64,000 nucleotides of DNA from Heterodera schachtii (GCA_023374025.1 SIJG01000005.1:2980427-3044426), one strand, 5' to 3'. Numbered from the stretch's first letter, positions 42,336 through 54,214 are shown. A program made the numbers and translations. The notes: a model not told the origin generated them from the letters alone.

Positions 42336-43368
42336 CAGGGCTCGTAAGTGTCCTTTTTTCTAAGATTTCTCATTTGGAGAGGCCGGATCTTAGAAAGCTA
42401 AAATGTCCTTTTTTCTAAGATTGTCCTTTATTTTCAGGCTTCCCCAAACTTTTTAAATTTTTTGTGATTATGATTTATTTAGTTGATATAAATGCTACCA
42501 AAACTCCCAATTTCAAAAATGTTTCACGGCGGCGCCTATCGGCACCGCCGGCCCCCCAAAACTTATCTTTTTTTTTCCTTAAGAAATGGCTTAAAATTGT
42601 AAAAATTAGGGTACTTGTAGGTTTTGCTACCCCCCATAAAAGTGTCATAATCCCGACAAAGGAAAGCACTTTTCTAGGGTAGTTTTTGGCGCTGATCAAG
42701 AAACTGATGTCAAGACTGCAAAAATCTATGATTTAATCAATGATTTTCATCTAGTGATTTTGTCAATGATTTTAAAAAAAGAAATAACGACCCTTATCAT
42801 ATATCAATTGATTCCTATAGTGGAGAGGAATCGGTGCTTGTTTCAGGATTCTACGATGCCTCTATCAAAAGTTATAGCCCAACAAATTTTGTACTGGGAT
42901 GGGGCTGCTTCTGGGTTTTTCAAAAAAAAGACATTCTTTGGCTTTTTTCGAAAAATCTTTGACAAAATCATAGATTTTTGCAGTTTTGACGTCAGTTTCT
43001 TGATCAGCGCTCAAAATTACCCTAGAAAAGTGCTTTCCTTTGTCGGGATTATGACACTTTTATGGGGGGTAGCAAAACCTACAAGTACCAAAATTAGTCA
43101 TTTTTGGTGAAAATATGTTAATAAATTGTTTCAAAATTTCAAAAAAATTTTCCACGGCGGCGCCTATCGGCATCGCCGTCCCCCCTGTTCCAAAATCTGT
43201 TAGCAAATCGCATTTAAATATTACAAAAATTTCTCGGCGGCGCCTATCGGCACCGCCGGCCTCCTATAAAAGCCATTTTTTCAAAAATCTTTTTTTTTTT
43301 TTTTTGGGTAAAAATCTTAGTTTTAGCATCGTTTGTCCTTTTTTGAAAAAAAAAACTTACGAGCCCTG
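42336..43368. mobile_element. hAT-like non-autonomous element 1
   Basis: Terminal inverted repeats CAGGGCTCGTAAGT / ACTTACGAGCCCTG and an exact 8-bp duplication TGTAAAGG on both sides (42328-42335 and 43369-43376). CAGGG termini and 8-bp target duplications are typical of the hAT superfamily. There is no transposase. Inside are a long inverted repeat (about 42604-42735 against 42970-43100) and three copies of the core GCGGCGCCTATCGGCACCGC or close variants (42531, 43153, 43231). Confidence 0.85.
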
Positions 43369-43376
43369 TGTAAAGG

Positions 43377-44104
43377 CAGGGCGGCCAAGTGTCCTTTTTT
43401 TAAAGATTTGTCCTTTTTTGGAGGGGCCGGGTCTTTAAATATCAGAGTTCCCAAGTGTCCTTTTTTTAAAGATTTGTCCTTTATTTTAGGCTTCTCCAAA
43501 CTTTTTAAATTTTTTGTGCTTAATGATTTATTTCGCTGATATAAATGCTACCAAAACTCTCAATTTCAAAAAAATTTTTCTCGGCGGCGCATATCGGCAC
43601 CGCCTGCCCCCCAAAACTTATTTATTTTTTCTTAAGAAAATGGCTTAAAATCGTAAAAATTGGTCATTTTTGGTGAAAACTGTTAACAAATAGTGTAACT
43701 GCCCAAAATGCTTAAAGATCAGTCACAATTTTACAATTTTCTTAAATTTTTTCCTAAAAAATCACAGACTATTTTTGGGCAAAATCTGTTAACAAATTGC
43801 CTCAAATTTTCCCCGGCGGCGCCTATCGGCACCGCCGTACCCCCCCCCCCCCCCCAACTTTCTCTAAGTTTTTTTGGGAAAAAGCGCCGCAAAAAGTGCA
43901 TATGCGGTGAAATGAGAAAAATGGTCATCGGAAAAAAATTCAATTGTTTCACGCTAATAAAATGCTGTTTTAAGTCGATTTTCATGTTTTTATTACGTTT
44001 CCTTCGCAAGACTATTAGTTTTAGAAAAAAATCTTTTTTTGGGGGTCAAAATCTTAGTTTTAGCCTCGTTTGTCCTTTTTTTCAAAAAAAAAACGGCCGC
44101 CCTG
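43377..44104. mobile_element. hAT-like non-autonomous element 2
   Basis: Terminal inverted repeats CAGGGCGGCC / GGCCGCCCTG with target duplication TGTAAAGG (43369-43376 and 44105-44112). Subterminal sequences (tgtccttttttt, aaaatcttagttttagc) match element 1, so the two are the same subfamily. It contains two copies of the GC-rich core (43581 with one change, 43814), each followed by a C run. Confidence 0.85.
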
Positions 44105-44113
44105 TGTAAAGGG

Positions 44114-45411
44114 CAGGGGTGGGACGCGCACAGAAAAAAACAGCGGCCGCGCATTCAAATTGCCGCGGCCGCGGATCGCGCAAAAAAAAAACCGCGCCCG
44201 CGCATCGCGTACTCAAATTGCCGCGGATCGCGCATTTATTAAAAATTTTTCCAATTTTTAAACAATTTTAATTTTTGTTTTTTTTTTGGGAAGAAATAAG
44301 CAATTCGTAAGTTTCAGCGCATTTGGGACAGAAAATCGGATTTTTAACAATTTTTTTATGGCGCAGGTTTCCAAAAACTTTTGGGAAATGAGCGAGGGGA
44401 CGAGGTCCGGCGGTGCCGATAGGCGCCGCCGGAAAATTGTAATTTTTATGCGAATGCTTACAAATTTTGTCCAAAAATTTACCAATTTTTCGCAAATAAA
44501 AGCCAAGCGATGACTATTTTGCCTTTAAAAATGCTTTTTTTGCGGCGCGTTTTTTCAAAAAACTTTGGGAGATGGACAGGGGCGGTGACGCCGATAGGCG
44601 CCGCCGGGAAAATTTTTTTCTTTTTAATGCGATTTGTCAACAGATTGTCCAAAAATGACCAAATTTTTCCCCAATCATATATTTTCTTCGTAAAATAGTG
44701 TTATTCTGACACAAAATTTCAAAATTATTTGCATTTTACACAAACCGGAACCCGTCGGTTGGGCCCTCACGATTGGGCCCCCACGTTTGGGCCCCAGCAT
44801 GTTTTTCCACGATAGCTTTTTTCTTTGGCATCTAAATCCAACATTCTTGGTATCATTCGAAAGCTCTTAACATGCTCTATTAGCTTTACCAAAAGCGAAA
44901 AGATTTTCAAGCCTGGAAATATTTTTATTAAGAAAAAACTTCAAAAATTTCGACTTTTCGCAATTTTCATGTGTACTTTTTTGGTAATTGTCTAATCGCG
45001 AAGCAATAGCTTAGAAAAAGCTTCTAAACACTTTAAGCTTTCGAATGATACCAACAATGTTGGATTTTGATGGCATAAAAAAAAGTTATAGGAAGTTATA
45101 GTGGAAAAATATGCTGGGGCCCAAACGTGGGGGCCCAAACGTGAGGGCCCAAACGTGGGGGCCCAAACGTGAGGGCCCAACTGACGTAGACCGACACAAA
45201 CAAATACTTATATTAAAAATAAAAAACATTCGCTTCGATAAATAATTTTTTTTTAAATTGGTCCAAAATTGCCGCGGAGTCACAAATTCCGCGCATCGCG
45301 CAAAAAAAAAACCGCGCCCGCGTATCGTGCATTTAATTTGCCGCGACCGCGGATCGCGCAAAAAAATGCCGTGGATCGCACATCGCGCATCGCGGCGCGG
45401 TCCCAGCCCTG
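44114..45411. mobile_element. hAT-like non-autonomous element 3
   Basis: Termini CAGGGGTGGGACGCGC / GCGCGGTCCCAGCCCTG and target duplication GTAAAGGG (44106-44113 and 45412-45419). Subterminal DNA is full of CGCGGATCGCGC-like repeats at both ends (44140-44230 and 45275-45400). It contains two inverted copies of the GC-rich core (44409, 44582) and is itself interrupted by a further element at 44754-45195. Confidence 0.82.
44754..45195. mobile_element. Nested element with GGGCCCAAACGTGA terminal repeats
   Basis: Inverted ends GTCGGTTGGGCCCTCACG and CGTGAGGGCCCAACTGAC. The right end is four or five tandem copies of a 14-15-bp unit GGGCCCAAACGTGA(G); the left end has two to three diverged copies in inverse orientation. 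The interior is an imperfect hairpin (ccaacattcttggtatcatt against its complement near 45040). It is inserted in element 3. Confidence 0.72.
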
Positions 45412-45419
45412 GTAAAGGG

Positions 45420-45718
45420 GATGCTGTAAGTTTTGAAAGTACAGTATTAAACATTTCGCCAAAATTATAATTTCTTTTCATCTCTTCTTTCTTTCTCTCT
45501 TTTTTCGTTCTCTCGTTCATTGGCTCACGGACATTTTTCACACAATCATCATTGTTCTTTTCTCTAAGCAGCTGTGCTGGGCGCCATGCCGGCAATTTAA
45601 GCATTAACATACATAACTAGTTATGCTAATAAATACAACAAAAATCGTTGAATTTAACAAATTAAATAATTTACAAATTTTAAATGAGAAAACTTAGATT
45701 ACATATAAACAAATAAAA
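45420..45718. other. Short intergenic stretch
   Basis: Between the third element's target duplication and the start of the small plus-strand gene. It has a pyrimidine-rich block (tctcttctttctttctctctttttt at about 45480) and AT-rich DNA just before the ATG, presumably promoter and 5' leader. No TATA box was identified. Confidence 0.35.
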
Positions 45719-46587
45719 ATGGAACATGATTTTGGTTTTGGAACTTCTTGCGGATCATCATCATTAGAGGAGGACAAAAGCGGTAACAATAACAACAACA
45801 GAAATGGAGATGGCGAGGAACGAAAAATAATCTCTGTGATAATTGACGAAGATGAGGACGAAGAGGAGGGGGAAGAGGGAGAGACAACGGACTTGGCACA
45901 CCAAACTGAGGACATTGGACAGTCGGCGGAGTTGGCACAACAAACGGAGGACAATGGATCAGCAGCATTGGCACCGGCACCAACTTCGGCGCCAGCAACA
46001 GAAGAAGAGGGCGGAGCAGAAGTTGCTGAGCCGGACAATTTGTCATTGACCGCTCTGAACTTGGTTTGTAATATAAATGTTAATGAGTACATTGACGCAT
46101 TATTAAAGAAAGGGTAGTGACCGATAATGCCAGAAAAATTGCTTTAGTTTTACTATAACATTACGCCATTTTGAATCGGATTTAAGTGATTAACAAATTT
46201 TGTTTTATTAATTTTGATTTCCAATTTTATTTTGTTCAGGACCATGATTATGTTTCGTCAATTTCGCAATCAGCTGAAACACCAACAAATGTTGCGTCAC
46301 AGACCAAACGCGATTTTCCCGTTATGCACGGAATTAACATCGGTTTTTTTTTGCATTTCATTTAATTATAATCGCTATTTTAAAAATTTCTAAGGACTAT
46401 ATTATAATTTATAAACTTGTTTTTGTAGCAATAAAGTTCAGATCAAATTGAAGAAGAATCGAACGCCGTCCCGGCAATGCCCGGCACTTTTTCTTCACCT
46501 TTTCTCCATGTGCAGCGCCGTGCCATCAAATTCCCGAGCTATGAGGCAATGGATTTTTACAAGCAACAGCATCCAAAGAGAGCTTGA
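45719..46587 (+). CDS. Small acidic protein, three exons
   Basis: Exons 45719-46063, 46240-46342 and 46442-46587 join in phase (345 + 103 + 146 bases) to 197 residues and a TGA at 46585-46587. It begins MEHDFGFGTSCGSSSLEEDK, has an Asn-rich and very acidic region (IIDEDEDEEEGEEGETTD), two copies of an AHQTEDIG/AQQTEDNG motif, and ends YEAMDFYKQQHPKRA. No domain is recognised. It lies about 260 bases upstream of the KMT2E-like exons on the same strand, so it might instead be that gene's N terminus if the stop is bypassed by an unseen splice. No gt donor precedes the stop. Confidence 0.45.
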
Positions 46588-46850
46588 TAGGTTTGTTGGG
46601 TTTTCTCAACTTAATCAAAATACAATGTTTATTGAATAAAATTGAAATGTGAAAGGATTTTGCTTGGTTTGGATTTTTGTCCAGGCCAAACCATGAAAAA
46701 CGGGTCATTGTTTAATTTCCTTTTTGTTTACCCTTTTCGATAGTTCGGGGACGGAATTTGCTTTTCCCAATCTTAAATTCCCGCTACTTTTTGAATCCTG
46801 ACCCAAATTTTTCAATATGCCCCTAATTTCTCGTTTAATAATCCCTGTAG

Positions 46851-49800
46851 GCCATCCTCAAAAGCATCTGTCTTCCCACCATATGGTGCCGGCGTTCATT
46901 TCGTCTGCGGCTGCTCTTCCGCAATCGTTGCGCCAGCAACGCCGTCTGTCACCCGGTCTGTCCTCCTCCTCCTATGCGCCGTCGTCGCAACATGCCCCCG
47001 TTCGCGGTTGGCGTGGTGGTCAGCATGGACAGCAACAGCATCAAGCTGTACATTCGGCGGCACAACAAAGAATGTCGACGGCATTGTCAGCGCAGACAAT
47101 GGCACGCGGTGGAGTCGGGGTTGGTGGTGCGGCCTATCCAAACAGCCACAGCGGTGGTTCGCGTCCAGTATCACAAATTCCGTCGTTAGTCAAACGACCG
47201 TACAGCAGCAGCGCAACGCAAATGGTCAAACGCCAACAGCAACAACATCAATTTGACGAAGTGAATAAACAATTAGCGATAAGCAGAAAAAATTATAGAA
47301 GCTACTTTGTTTCCGGGCTTAACATAGCAGCTTCGTGATCTTGGACCCAAAAACCCCGGGAACAACTTTTCACGAGAATTATCACTTTTTTTGCAAACCA
47401 AAAGAGGACCCCTTTTGATTTGTAATAAAAAAAATTTTAAATATTAAAAGTACCGTCGATTTGTTTATATTTAATTTACGGAACCATTGTAGGTAAAAAA
47501 ATCCCGACCTTCTCTTGTCGAAAAAGGCTTATATCACAGATTTCAAGGCTAATTCTACATCTTTCTTTTCCTATTGTTAATTATTATTCGTAGATGCAAA
47601 AAGTAATTATTTTTCCAAATTTCAGCGACACCATCAGCAGCAGCAGCATAATTTGGTGATGGCCGGTCGAGAGCAGCACAACCAACAGCCACAGCACACA
47701 ATTGCTGACACGATGGCGGAGGAGGACCTGCAAAACGAGAAATTCTTTTCGAAACTGAGCGGCGGACAACAACAACAACAATCACAACAGCAAACGACGA
47801 CACTGCGCGGACGACGTCCGAGAAAACAACAGAATGAGGAGATTTTTGATGGTTTGTTGTGGGAAGTTTGACATACCAAGCTGATCTATAAACGGCGAAA
47901 TTCGGGTGCACTACGTTTTCCCCCCGAAAAAGTTTTTAAAAATTTTAATATCTTTGTTTCTCAAGGAAAAAATCAAGTTTTCGTAGAAGAAAATTTCTAT
48001 GAAAAAATTTCGAAAATTTTCTGGTGAGTTACTACTAATTTTAAGATTTTCAAAAAATTTACTGAATTTTTTTTCTTACAAATTAATTAACAATATTTTT
48101 TTCCTTGAGAAATTTCCAAGTTCGTAAATAATTTTAAAAAAATTAACGGGGGGAAACGAGCTGCTCCCGTAAAACTCACACCCTATCGCTCTCTGAAATT
48201 ATTTTCATAGAAAGTCGGGCTAAATTTTTGATTAGAAATAACGGGAAACTAAAAAAGTTTGTCTTCTCAGCCGACTTTGTGATCGAGTCGGACTTATGAT
48301 CCCGAAAAGTTTTTCGCCTCTAAATAAATGCACAAAATTTCACAGAAAATTAACCCCCAAATCATTAGACGCAATCACCACCTATCAACAGCAACAACAA
48401 CAGCAACAGGAATCGTCGAAACCACCGGACGACCCCATCCCACCGGTTGACCACCACCTCCCTCCTCACCATCGATTCAGCGACCAAAATCAGCAGCATC
48501 GTCACCACCAGCAATATGAGTCCAGCATTGATTCCGCCATTGATTCGGTTGTCCGTGGTGACGCGTTGGTAATGCAAAACTTTCCCGCTGCTTCTGCTCC
48601 AATTTCGTCCTCTTCCTCCATCGGCTTTGGCATAAGCGGTTGTGTTGCTGTTACTGCTCCATCTCCAACATTTTCCTCCACCACAGCGATCACATCCGTG
48701 CTGCAACAGCAGCAGCAGTTCATCCATCCGCCATACTCAACCGCGAATTCGGTCAACACCGTCTCGCCATTGTCACCGGCCAAGCACCAGCAACATTTGG
48801 TTGTTGACCAGTCGGCACAACAGCCGCAAAAACATTACCACCATCAGCAACGGCACCCAAATGTGCCCTTTGCGCCGCCACGTGGGGATGGCACAACAAT
48901 GGTTCATCAGCAGCACCACCACCATCGTTCGGCTACTCATCATCATCAGTACAGTTCTCATGGGATGGCAATGGGTCAGCCGTTGACGCGCCATTCGGCA
49001 TCACTTTTGCCCTCGACGGCTGGTCAGAGTTTGGAGGACTTGGCCGACTTGGCCCAGGCCAGCTCCAGCTTGTTGCACCATGCGACCTCTTCTTTGATGC
49101 GGTCGATCTGCGACCGCCTCTGGGCCACCATCACCGCCGTCACAATCATCATCAGCTGCTGGTGCTGTCAATCATCAGCAACAGCTACAACAGGTTCAGC
49201 CAGTACAAGCGCACCAACAGCAGCAGCAACAGCAACCAACAATGCATTTCAAAGTGGTGGCAACCAATGACAATGGCAGCGGCACTCACAATCAGCCAGA
49301 AATATTATACCACCCGAAAGAATATCGACAACAAGTTTTCACTGTCCAACAGCAACGGGAGGAAGAAGGTCCGTGCCAAATCGGATAGAAAATAAACATT
49401 TCAATAGAAAAGTTTGAAAAATATATATGGCATTTTTATATTGATGGTTTTTTCAATTTAGCTTATTGTTAGCTATTTTAAAATTGTTCCTTGATTGCGT
49501 CGCGACAGATTTGTCTCCCAAATACGCATTCACTTTTTGGCAAATAGAGAGCAACCATTTGGTTTGAATGGGGAAGCCTATCACTCTTCTGTGCATTGAT
49601 TATGGGGTATTTGTCGTATGATTTACTCATTAGACCACATTCATTTTTATTTTTCCACACTTTCAGCAAATATACGAATTGAACAGCAGCGGCAGCACTA
49701 CCCACAGCAACACCACCGTCCTCCGGTTGCCAAAAAGCTGACCAAGAAGCAAATGGCGACCATACAGCGCGAGTTCAACGAACTGCTTCCGTTCGGTAGC

Positions 49801-52800
49801 ACCAGTGGCGGTGGTGGTGCGGCAGCAGCAAATGCTTCAACTCTGCGCCAGCAAATGGAAAAAGCGGCGCCCATCGATGATGGTACTAAACTGCTTCAAC
49901 AACAGCAACCGAAGAAGCGAGGGCGAACATCCAAAGAGGCGATCGGAGTGAGCCAAACCAATCCAAAAAATTCATTGGCATTTTGTTTTATGGGAAATAA
50001 TGCATTAGTTTTTTTTTTAGTATAAAGTCTCCCATTTTTAGGAAATTCCAACAAAAAATGATGGAACTGACAATGATGGGCTTAGTGTTGCGGAGCGACC
50101 CGTGCGCAGGTCGGCATCTGCCGTTGGAGCTAAAAGAAGTGCCGAAGGTGAAGGTGGACAAAAATTGAGCGACGAAGGAACGACCAGCAAAAAGAAGCGC
50201 ATTTGGGAGGGGGCAGATTATGTGACGTAAGAAAAAACTGATAGTTTTCTAACTATGGATTTTTCGCCTTTATTTTAGGCGATGCATTTGTGGAATGATT
50301 CACACTGTAAGTTGTTTTTTTCCGGGACTATAAGACAGACAATAAAACAATAATAATTTTGATTATTTTAATAAGATTTTAGGGAATTTTCACAATGTTT
50401 GCAATTTTGATGGGTTATTCGCGTTTATGTAATTACAAATTATGAAAATATCACAAATTTTCAAAACCATTTCCCTGCCCTGACTGTGACTACGGGTTGC
50501 CTATTTAATTTTACCGTCAAGGACCCGTTCATGATCCAATGCGACCTGTGCGATGTGTGGCAGCACGGCGTGTGCATGGGCATCATATCGAAGCGAGCGG
50601 TGCCCGAGCAGTACTTTTGCGAGCAGTGCAAACCGCGCGAGTTGCAGCTCAGTGCAAGCCAAGCGGCAGCCAAACAGAAGGCCTTTCTGATGTCTCTTCC
50701 GCAGGTTCTTGCTTTTTTCTTCTCTCATAATATTTCGGTCATCTCATAAGTATGGCCAACATTTTCAATGATCTAGGACGAAAATGGCCATAAAAAATCC
50801 AGGCAAAACTCCGACTCTATTTTAGTGTTCAAAGTTTTGAGCAAAAACAATGTACCTATTTTCAAAAGATTTAACTCCAAAATTTAATGATTTTTTTTAA
50901 TCATTTTTAACTGACAGAATTATGATCATTTAGCCTCCGACCGGCGCAAGAAGGGGCCGAAAGTCGAACAAGTTCAAGTTGCAGCAGCAACAACAACAAA
51001 TGCTGCAGCAGCGTCGCAAGCGAATGTTGGGTTCCAAGCCGAGCAACAACAACAACACCGGCAACAACTCGTTGAAACCCGCCTTTGCTGCGCCTGCCCC
51101 CTCACAGCTTGGCGCTGTGCTGCGCGGCGAACGCATTGTGCCAAAACGACGCCGTGGACGCCCACCACGACAACAACCGCAACAATCACCACCTGCTGAT
51201 GTTCTTGATGCTGCTTCTTCTGCTGTACATGCTAAAGCCGGTACACTAACTGATGATGATGACTATGATGATGGTGGTGGTGCTGCTGTTGTTGTCCCTT
51301 CCCCGTCGTCCAACCATCGCGACTCGGCCGCTTCGGCCATGTTGTTGTTGCGTGAGCACAACAACAGCAACGTGTTGATGAGTGACAACACCATGACCAA
51401 CAGCGACGACAGTGGTGTTAACGCAACAGCAGTAGCAACCGACGATGCCGCCCCCGTCGATGAGAAACCGCAACAGCCGACCGCCAAGGAGGTGGTGGTG
51501 CAGCCGACACCCATTGAGAACTGTTACTCGCGTGCAGTGAAGGCGTTGATTGCACAGCTGGTGCCCGATTCTCGAGCGGTTCTCTTATTTTTCCCGAATT
51601 ATTATAAAAATCTTTTTATTTTATTTTTAATTAAATGGAATTGTTGTTGTTCCACCCATTTTTCAATTTTAGCAGCTTGCAGCGTTGCAACGGCTGAAGA
51701 ACAGTTCACCGCTTACTCGACAAATGTATGTGGCTCCGAATGTTGAAGGATTGGTAAGGGTTTTTAACAAATTTTGTTTTCTAAAAACCCATAATACTAT
51801 ATTTTTTTTTTCTAAAAATCTGGAAAAAATTTTAATCGTAAAGTTTGTCACTGGTTTCATTTGTCTTTCTATTTTGTGTATATTCTTTGAAATTTTTTTT
51901 TATTTTTTGAAAGAATTTGTACAATTTCATTTATTTTTACAAATTTGGTTTTTCAGGTTGCAACACCTGGTGACCAGCCCATTTCGGCCGGCACTCTGCT
52001 CATTGAATACAACGGCATGATTTCGCTGCTTAGCGAAGTGCAAAGTCGTTGCCCGAACAAGCTGAACCAGCAGAATTTTACCCTCACTTACAAGTAATTG
52101 TGTTGGTCTAACAATAAGTTGGGTAAATTTGCCAAATTATATTTTAGAGGCCTTGGCGAAGGCAAGGAATTGTTTGTGGACGCCACTCGAGTGGTGTCAG
52201 ATGCGCGCGCTGTGCGCAAGTCGTGTAGGCCCAACGCGGCGGTGAGACATGCCATTTCGGAGGGTCAAATACACATTTATTTGGTGGCCACAGCGGACAT
52301 TGACAAGTCCAATGAGGTACGTTTATAGTTTGTAGATGGTATTGAATGTGGGATGGGGAATAGCGATTGCCATTTAATCCCGACTTCCCATATATTGTCT
52401 TTTGTCCAAATTGGAGTCGAGATATTCGAAAATACATTACAAATTTCCAAATCGAATATGTATAAAATATCCGTTTGGCATCGCAGAATTGTCAACAAAA
52501 CCCACCTCTTTGTATTGTATCATTTCAAATGCCAATCGCCCTTACTTTTTAGGTCACTATTCCGTTTGATTCTGACTATTGGGATTCGTGTGTGCCGGTG
52601 TCCTGTGCCTGTGGGTTCAGCAAGGTTTGACAATGCGTTGACTTTTGTCAAAATAACTGAAAGTCCCTTGTCAAGAATCCATCTTCTTCGTCGTCGTCTG
52701 AGGCTGAACTGCCGCGTTGTCCTGTCCAAGAATACAACGAGGCGCTGAGCAGCGGAGACTCGGCAATTTTCAAGGCCAAAAAGCGGTTGACGCGTTCATT

Positions 52801-53497
52801 TTCCACTGCTTCTGCCGCGCTCAGCAGCGGCGGCCCAACAACACCACGCGGCGGTGGTACCGAGCAAAAGCAACAGTTGCAGCAGCTGAACAGCACGGCC
52901 AGCTCCGACAGACAATCGGACAAAAGACAAATCACCAAAAAAGAGGTTGGTTGGTTAGTGGTCTACTGATGCAAAACATTTCAATCCTCTCCCCCGCATG
53001 CATTTTTCGAAAGTTGCTGTTTCGAAAAGCTAGGAACACAAAAAACAGTCAAAGGATTTGCTAATTAATGTTTCACTAATAATGCGGAGTCGAAATTCAA
53101 TAAATTGAATTATTTTTGGATACAAAAAAAATAAAAATCTGAAATTAATGTTCCCTATAAAAAATGCAAAATTGAAACCTCTCTAACTCCTTAATTCTAG
53201 ACGCCGAGGGATAAAAATAAATTTTGCGAATTTTAGTCTGCCGATGGTGCTTCTGTTTCTGCTGATGGGATGAGGACGACAAAGATGGCGTCGCCAATTG
53301 CCAAAAATGAGACGCCGAAGAAAAAGCAGCAGCAACCGCAGCAGCAGTTGCACGAAAAGCACCTGCATAAAGACGAAGACATCGCCAAATTGTACGCCGA
53401 ATTGTGCCGCATTTTGAAACAGAAATACGGCAACAAAACGCTGATCACCGACTTCAGTTTGCCGACAGAATTTGGTGGTGAACGGAAGCGTTTGTGA
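46851..53497 (+). CDS. PHD-SET chromatin protein, KMT2E/SETD5 (SET-9/SET-26) type
   Basis: Supported exons: 46851 to about 47256, 47626-47851, about 48369-49320, 49667-49947, 50042-50226, 50279-50306, 50522-50704, 50934 to about 51577, about 51675-51753, 51957-52094, 52148-52316, 52553-52624, 52676-52945, 53237-53497 (TGA). The N-terminal third is Gln/His/Ser-rich. A PHD finger (RCICGMIHT, DPFMIQCDLCDVWQHGVC, YFCEQCKPRE; C4HC3) matches the KMT2E type that reads H3K4me3. It is followed by an AT-hook (KRRRGRPPRQ) and a SET domain (TRQMYVAPNVEGL, AGTLLIEYNG, LFVDATRVVSDARAVRKSC, RPNAAVRHAISEGQIHIYLV, EVTIPFDSDYW). The C-terminal tail is Lys-rich with a final helix. Nematode SET-9/SET-26 bind H3K4me3 in germline and longevity control. 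Catalytic activity is doubtful (see findings). The 5' start is not fixed; an ATG at 46817 is possible. Confidence 0.8.
50279..50650 (+). other. PHD finger of the KMT2E-like protein
   Basis: Split by one intron after the first Cys pair (exon 50279-50306, then from 50522). Ligands in order are C-x-C, C-x2-C, H-x2-C and C-x2-C in RCICGMIHT / MIQCDLCDVWQHGVCMG / YFCEQCKPR. The aromatic Trp in DVWQH is conserved, as required for the methyl-lysine cage in MLL5-type fingers. The D-D-G-Y of vertebrate KMT2E after the first pair is replaced by T-D-P-F. Confidence 0.88.
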
Positions 53498-53759
53498 ATT
53501 TTACGACCATTCATTTTTCTCTCATGATCAGTTCCTCCTATTTTTCCTCATTTATTATTTTTCTCTCAATTCTCCCCTCTTCTTGTCATCAAATGTGTTG
53601 TCCCCTCTATTTGTACCCACACTTTGGACTTAATTACATATTTTTTGTCACCTGCTTATTCTCTCCTCCTCCGTCTCCTCCTGTTTATTCTGCTGAACAA
53701 AATAGCCAACCAAAACCAATTTGACAAATATCTGAACTTTCATCAATAACTCTGCTTTG

Positions 53760-53765
53760 AATAAA
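53760..53765 (+). terminator. Candidate polyadenylation signal, KMT2E-like gene
   Basis: AATAAA 263 bases downstream of the TGA at 53497, after a pyrimidine-rich 3' region. It lies just upstream of an inserted transposable element (53816). Confidence 0.45.
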
Positions 53766-53815
53766 TCTGTGTGTGAGCATTTGAGCGGTGCCAATTTTTC
53801 AAAAAGGAATGGGAG

Positions 53816-54214
53816 CAGGGGCGTATCTAGAAACAAATTTCGGGGGGGGGACCCGACCTGAAGACCTTTTTTTTTTTTTTTTTTGCTATTTACCTAATAA
53901 ATAATTTTTTTCCCCGCTGCTGGCTAAAAACTGCACTTTTTCACTAAAATTGATTCAATTTTGGCCGTTTTAAGGCAAAAAACTTGTAAAAATAGTGGAA
54001 AATGGAGGTCCGGCGGTGCCGATAGGCGCCGCCGGGAAAAATTTTGAAAATTTGAGTGCTATTTGTTACGAAAATTGCCTATAAAATTTTTAAATTTTCG
54101 TTTGGGGGGGGGAATTCGAAAAAATTTTCCATTATTTGCTGGAAAATTTTTAAAAATTTTCGTTTCGGGGGGGGGGGGAATTCCCCCCCTTTCCCCCCCC
54201 TAGATACGCCCTTG
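53816..54214. mobile_element. hAT-like MITE with GCGTATCTAG ends
   Basis: Inverted ends CAGGGGCGTATCTAG / CTAGATACGCCCTTG (one mismatch) and a perfect 8-bp target duplication AATGGGAG (53808-53815 and 54215-54222). 399 bp, no coding capacity. The interior has G/C runs just inside both ends and one inverted copy of the GC-rich core near 54010. A lone similar end occurs at 7387. Confidence 0.88.

Noticed and set aside
45719..46587. First exons of the KMT2E-like gene
   Set aside because: The three exons join in phase to an in-frame TGA without a usable donor before it, so I kept it as a separate small gene with low confidence.
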